From JBBIJH01 sp037446075 (lineage in GTDB: Bacteria > Bacteroidota > Ignavibacteria > UBA10030 > JAHEZR01), in the NCBI GenBank assembly GCA_037446075.1, contig JBBIJH010000102.1, positions 1 through 9,261 on the forward strand: 9,261 bases of DNA. Direction: 5' to 3'. Shown here in pieces: positions 5,781 through 9,261 of this stretch. The stretch's first letter is position 1; the number at the start of each line of letters is the position of its first letter. Below the pieces are notes generated by a model. It worked only from the letters and a program-made list of their open reading frames with translations, searched no databases and was not told the origin of the DNA. The position numbers and the translations under genes are program-made.

Positions 5781-6815
5781 ATGCCCGGCCTGACCGCGGT
5801 GGGGACCAAACCGCACCAGAAATTCCTCAGAAGAATCGAGGTTCTGTTTTTTCTTCTCGGCCTCTCGGCTCTTGTTTATTTCATCCATCGTTACGGTACA
5901 AGAGACCTTCTTGCTCACATTGCATCGACCGGATGGACTTTTGTTCTCATCGTCGTTCTCTGGTTTCTCATTTACCTTTTGAATACGAGTGCTTGGTGGA
6001 TAGTGTTAGGTCCGAAAAACGTCACAGTGCCTTTCCATCGGTTGTTTCGGCTTACAGTCTCTGGCTTTGCGCTGAACGACATCACGCCCCTGATTGCCGT
6101 TGGCGGAGAACCGTACAAGATGTCCGTTCTTTCTGAAACGATGGGAAGAGGCCGTTCAGTCTCCGCTGTGACTCTTTATCGAATGGTGTACAGCCTTGCT
6201 CATCTCCTGATCCTTCTTGCTGGTGTGATTCTCACCCTGTTTTTTGTTCGTTTGCCTGCTCCATTGAGAGATGCATTGATCTTGGTCGGAATTGTGCTGC
6301 TGGCGATTATTTCGATACTGATCGTCGGCCACCGACAGGGATTCTTCACAGGCGTATTCAACGCTCTCCAGCATTGGGCGATCCTCCGTCGAGTCTTTGA
6401 AAGGTTCTCCGTAAAGCCAGAATCTGTTCAAAGGATGGATGAGCTAATCACAAGCGCCTACCATGAGAGGCGAGGATCTCTTTATACCGCTGTTGCCTTG
6501 GAGTTTGTCGCTCGGTGCTGCATGGGTCTGGAGATATTTCTGATTCTGAAGAGCATCGGGTTGGAAATGGATCTTACTCAAACATTTTTCCTCTACATTT
6601 CATACTCGATTCTTGTCAACATTCTTTTCATCGTTCCTTACAACATCGGCGTGAGAGAGGGGGGGTTCTACTTTGCGCTGCACAGCCTTGCCCTCCCGCC
6701 GATGCTTGGAGTCTACTTGGCGGTGGTCATGAGGGTGCGGGAATTCTTTTGGGTCCTTTTGGGCCTGCTCTTCATCGGTGTTGGGAATCTTCGAAAGGCA
6801 AAGCCTGCCCCCTGA
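5781..6815 (+). CDS. Flippase-like integral membrane protein (lysylphosphatidylglycerol synthase TM / UPF0104 family)
   Basis: A 344-residue protein with about seven to eight hydrophobic segments (for example 21-38, 53-76, 88-106, 130-156, 165-184, 265-287, 307-337). Two signatures of the MprF N-terminal-domain family are visible: GGEPYKM (108-114) and PYNIGVREGG (286-295), the latter matching the family's P-x-G-x-G-x-x-E-type turn. Stand-alone members of this family are associated with moving lipids or lipid-linked molecules across the membrane. The soluble lysyl-transferase domain of MprF is absent, so lysyl-lipid synthesis is not implied. The ATG at 5781 has no clear ribosome binding site. 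An in-frame stop (5742-5744) rules out a much longer form, and no better in-frame start lies between. It is separated from the DUF72 gene by 48 nt and may share its transcript. The substrate is unknown. Confidence 0.85.
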   Translation: MPGLTAVGTKPHQKFLRRIEVLFFLLGLSALVYFIHRYGTRDLLAHIASTGWTFVLIVVLWFLIYLLNTSAWWIVLGPKNVTVPFHRLFRLTVSGFALNDITPLIAVGGEPYKMSVLSETMGRGRSVSAVTLYRMVYSLAHLLILLAGVILTLFFVRLPAPLRDALILVGIVLLAIISILIVGHRQGFFTGVFNALQHWAILRRVFERFSVKPESVQRMDELITSAYHERRGSLYTAVALEFVARCCMGLEIFLILKSIGLEMDLTQTFFLYISYSILVNILFIVPYNIGVREGGFYFALHSLALPPMLGVYLAVVMRVREFFWVLLGLLFIGVGNLRKAKPAP

Positions 6816-6890
6816 GCGCTGGGGGACAACCTGTATCTTAACCGTGGCAACCTCGAAGCTATCGAATCAAGGTGTTCTCGATTATTAAAC

Positions 6891-6897
6891 GGAGGAA
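6891..6897 (+). promoter_or_regulatory. Strong ribosome binding site before the first TldD-like gene
   Basis: GGAGGAA lies just before the ATG at 6900 (GGAGG to ATG spacer 4 nt). It is the best Shine-Dalgarno sequence in the window and fixes a start that leads directly into a signal peptide. In the remainder of the 84-base gap 6816-6890 I see no convincing promoter or terminator, only a short GC-rich inverted repeat around 6810-6825. Confidence 0.75.
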
Positions 6898-6899
6898 AT

Positions 6900-8594
6900 A
6901 TGTTCCGCAAGCTCATCGTCGCATCCGTGATGTGTTGGTTTCTGATCTCGCAGTTGCAGGGTCAGTTGAAACCTTCCCCAACAATCTTGGACGCTATGAA
7001 AGAAGAGCTCCAGCGTTCGATGGAAGTTTTAAAGACCCAACCGACGCCTCCGTACTTCATAAGTTATACGATCAACGAACAGCGCCGCGTGTTGATCCGC
7101 GCTTCTTTCGGTGCACTGGAGACGAGCTCTGAAAGTCACTCGCGCCAGTTGGTGATCGATCTACGAGTGGGGGATTATTCGCTCGATAACACGCATGAAA
7201 TACGCGGGGACGGGGGAGGTTTCCGATCTCGATATATGAATGTTCCTGTCCCGATTGAGGATGATCTTGATGCACTTCGAACGATCCTTTGGCTCGAGAC
7301 AGACAGGAGGTACAAGAAAGCCGTCGAGGACTATACGAAAGTAAAGACGAATATCGCTGTGAAGGTTAAGGAGGAGGATCCTTCGGACGATTTCTCCAAA
7401 GAGGAGCCTGAAGTTTACACCGAGGCACCGAAAAGGTTGTCGATTGACAAGGTCTTGTGGGAATCGAAGTTAAAGAAATACACGGATCTCTTCCGGGCGC
7501 ACATGAACATCTACGAAGGCCAAGCCACCTTTGATGCATTAGTGGAGACGAAATACTTCGTCAGCAGCGAGGGGGCGATGCTCCAAACTTCCACGCCGTA
7601 TGTTCGGTTACTCATCTCGGGATTCAGCAAAGCGGACGATGGGATGGAACTCCCTCGGTATGAGAGTTTCTTCTCCTTTAGCCCTGAAGGATTGCCGAGT
7701 GACGAGGTGGTCCTGAGGAAAGTACAGGGGATGATCGACGACCTGGAACGTCTTCGGATGGCACCCATCGTTGAGCCGTACTCCGGGCCAGCAATACTCC
7801 TCGGTGGTGCAGCCGGTGTCTTCTTCCATGAAGTCTTCGGTCATCGCATCGAGGGCCACAGGCAGAAGAGCGAATTCGAGAGTCAGACATTTAAGAAAAT
7901 GTTGGGAGAGAAAATTCTTCCCACATCCATCAGCGTCATCTTCGATCCCACGGCAGAGCGATTGAATGGGGTCGATCTTTCCGGTCATTACAAATATGAT
8001 GACCAGGGAGTAAAGGCTCAGCGTGTCAAGGTGATCGAGAAAGGCATCTTCAAGAACTTTCTCATGGCTCGGTCACCCATCGACAAGTTTCCAAAGTCGA
8101 ATGGTCACGGGCGCTGCCAGGCGGGCTTTCAGCCTGTTGCGCGTCAATCCAATCTCATCGTCGAGACAAATGATCCGATTCCATTCACGCAGCTTCGGCA
8201 GATGCTGATTGAAGATTGCAAGAGGAAGGGCAAGCCTTACGGACTTCTCTTTTCCCAGATTCAAGGAGGATTCACTCTCACTGGGAGGACGATTCCGAAT
8301 GCTTTCAACGTCCTTCCTCTCGTTGTCTATCGCGTATACACGGATGGAAGGCCGGATGAACTTGTCCGCGGCGTGGACCTGATCGGAACACCGTTGACGG
8401 CGTTCAGTAATATCGTGGCTGCTGCTGAGGATTCGGAGACGTGGTATGGATTCTGCGGAGCCGAGTCGGGTGGCGTACCCGTGTCCCAGACCTGCCCGAG
8501 TATTTTGATTTCGCAAATTGAAGTTCAGAAGAAAACCAAATCGCAGGAGAAGCCCCCGATTCTGCCTGCACCGACAGAGAAAAAACAGGGTTAA
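6900..8594 (+). CDS. Exported TldD/PmbA-family metalloprotease homologue
   Basis: A 564-residue protein. Residues 1-22 form a signal peptide: basic MFRK, a hydrophobic core, then a polar LQGQ end. The mature protein is therefore probably periplasmic or otherwise outside the cytoplasm. The TldD zinc motif HExxxH is present as FFHEVFGHRIEGH (H310, E311, H315). The C-terminal WYGFCGAESGGVPVSQ segment supplies C519, at the position of the third zinc ligand Cys of E. coli TldD, whose CGKEGQGVPVG segment it resembles. A charged insert near 150-180 (EEDPSDDFSKEEPE) and a Lys/Pro-rich tail are extra, which accounts for the length above the usual 450-480 residues. Family knowledge: cytosolic TldD-TldE heterodimers degrade unfolded peptides and mature microcin B17 and CcdA. 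An exported form suggests a different substrate. It is followed 20 nt later by a homologous gene, as expected for a TldD-TldE type pair. Confidence 0.88.
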   Translation: MFRKLIVASVMCWFLISQLQGQLKPSPTILDAMKEELQRSMEVLKTQPTPPYFISYTINEQRRVLIRASFGALETSSESHSRQLVIDLRVGDYSLDNTHEIRGDGGGFRSRYMNVPVPIEDDLDALRTILWLETDRRYKKAVEDYTKVKTNIAVKVKEEDPSDDFSKEEPEVYTEAPKRLSIDKVLWESKLKKYTDLFRAHMNIYEGQATFDALVETKYFVSSEGAMLQTSTPYVRLLISGFSKADDGMELPRYESFFSFSPEGLPSDEVVLRKVQGMIDDLERLRMAPIVEPYSGPAILLGGAAGVFFHEVFGHRIEGHRQKSEFESQTFKKMLGEKILPTSISVIFDPTAERLNGVDLSGHYKYDDQGVKAQRVKVIEKGIFKNFLMARSPIDKFPKSNGHGRCQAGFQPVARQSNLIVETNDPIPFTQLRQMLIEDCKRKGKPYGLLFSQIQGGFTLTGRTIPNAFNVLPLVVYRVYTDGRPDELVRGVDLIGTPLTAFSNIVAAAEDSETWYGFCGAESGGVPVSQTCPSILISQIEVQKKTKSQEKPPILPAPTEKKQG

Positions 8595-8600
8595 CCTCAC

Positions 8601-8605
8601 GAGGA
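8601..8605 (+). promoter_or_regulatory. Ribosome binding site before the second TldD-like gene
   Basis: GAGGA precedes the ATG at 8615 with a 9-nt spacer. A closer ATG at 8608 is in another frame that closes at 8718 and gives no recognisable protein, so 8615 is chosen. Confidence 0.55.
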
Positions 8606-8614
8606 CAATGCGCC

Positions 8615-9261
8615 ATGAAAGCTCACTCGCGGTTTTGGATTCTTTCTATTACGATCTTATTTCTCCCTTACCCCCTGCAAGCACAGAAGCAATGGATTTT
8701 CTCTGCGATGAAGGATGAGATGGCCCGCACGGTGACGGAACTCAGGATCGACACACTTCCGCCACCGTATTATGTGGCGTACTCGGTCACTGAATCGGAA
8801 TCCTACAGTATTCGGGCATCAATGGGAAGCCTGATCTCATCTTCTGCTACACCGAGATCCCGTACGATCAATGTTCAGATGCGGGTTGGAAACCCGTCGT
8901 TCGACAACACGAATTTCCTCTCCTTCAGTGGATTTGGCCGGAGTGGGGTAACTTATGTCGAAGATGACGGCTCCAAGAGGACGAGCTTCGAGGATGACTA
9001 TACGGTACTCCGTCGAGACCTGTGGCTTGCAAGCGATGCAGTTTACAAACGCGTCGTCGACGATCTCTCGCGGAAGAAAGCCGCTTTGCAGCAGAGAATT
9101 CGAAGTGACACCACGGCAGATTTTGGTCCCGCGAAGCCCTACTCGGCGGTAGTGCCACCAAGATCTGAAAGCTTCGATCGGGCGTCGTGGGAAGAGAAAG
9201 CAAAGAGGTTATCGTCCGTGCTGAAAAAATTTCCGGAGATTCACTACTCCGAGGTAAACAC
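8615..9261 (+). CDS. Second exported TldD/PmbA-like protein, 5' part (runs off window end)
   Basis: The frame is open from the ATG at 8615 to the last base, giving 215 visible residues. Residues 1-23 are a signal peptide (MKAHSR, hydrophobic core, LQA then Q24 as the likely cleavage site). The mature N terminus aligns with the upstream protein: AMKDEMARTVTEL with AMKEELQRSMEVL, PPPYYVAYSV with TPPYFISYTI, SIRASMGSL with LIRASFGAL, MRVGNPSFDNT with LRVGDYSLDNT, and SWEEKAKRL with LWESKLKKY. It is thus a tandem paralogue and a likely TldE-like partner. The region that would hold or lack the HExxxH zinc site lies beyond the window, so catalytic status cannot be judged. Start choice is supported by GAGGA upstream and by the signal peptide. 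Confidence 0.88.
   Translation, partial: MKAHSRFWILSITILFLPYPLQAQKQWIFSAMKDEMARTVTELRIDTLPPPYYVAYSVTESESYSIRASMGSLISSSATPRSRTINVQMRVGNPSFDNTNFLSFSGFGRSGVTYVEDDGSKRTSFEDDYTVLRRDLWLASDAVYKRVVDDLSRKKAALQQRIRSDTTADFGPAKPYSAVVPPRSESFDRASWEEKAKRLSSVLKKFPEIHYSEVN

Noticed and set aside
8518..8718. Short frame spanning the junction of the two TldD-like genes
   Set aside because: It overlaps the end of one gene and the signal peptide of the next in another frame, with no family resemblance.
1..9261. CRISPR array
   Set aside because: No regularly spaced identical direct repeats with unique spacers are present.

Overview
The window is chromosomal DNA from a bacterium, probably Gram-negative: a periplasmic c-type heme domain, two exported proteins with signal peptides, and an NtrC-type two-component pair all point that way. 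Base composition is moderate and looks even across genes. Nothing fixes the taxon. A member of the Bacteroidota/Ignavibacteria (FCB) side is my best guess, from the exported TldD-like pair and the bd-type oxidase variant, but that is inference. All genes lie on the + strand and are closely spaced.

Region 1 (1-1970): the 3' end of an NtrB-like sensor histidine kinase overlaps by an ATGA junction with a full-length NtrC-type response regulator. The regulator has REC, AAA+ and Fis-type HTH domains, with an unusual GAFTDA loop in place of GAFTGA. Region 2 (2045-4505): two overlapping membrane-protein genes, both recognisable as cytochrome bd subunit I (CydA) relatives. The first carries a C-terminal cytochrome c domain and lacks the long quinol-binding Q-loop; the second is a divergent paralogue. 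By hand alignment they retain different sets of CydA heme/proton residues, so they look like a heteromeric oxygen reductase fed through heme c rather than by quinol. The adjacent two-component system may control them or may simply be a neighbour.

Region 3 (4506-4991, no confirmed protein gene): a good sigma70-type promoter, tRNA-Gly(CCC) with encoded CCA, a degenerate second tRNA-Gly copy split in its anticodon arm by an 88-nt block of nested palindromes, and tRNA-Val(TAC) without encoded CCA. Region 4 (4992-6815): a DUF72/YecE-family protein and a polytopic flippase-like membrane protein of the lysylphosphatidylglycerol-synthase TM family. Region 5 (6900-9261): two tandem, homologous, signal-peptide-bearing TldD/PmbA-like proteins. 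The first has an intact HExxxH zinc site; the second runs off the window end before that region.

The most unusual items are the CydA-CydA' pair with heme c and the palindrome-split tRNA-Gly copy.
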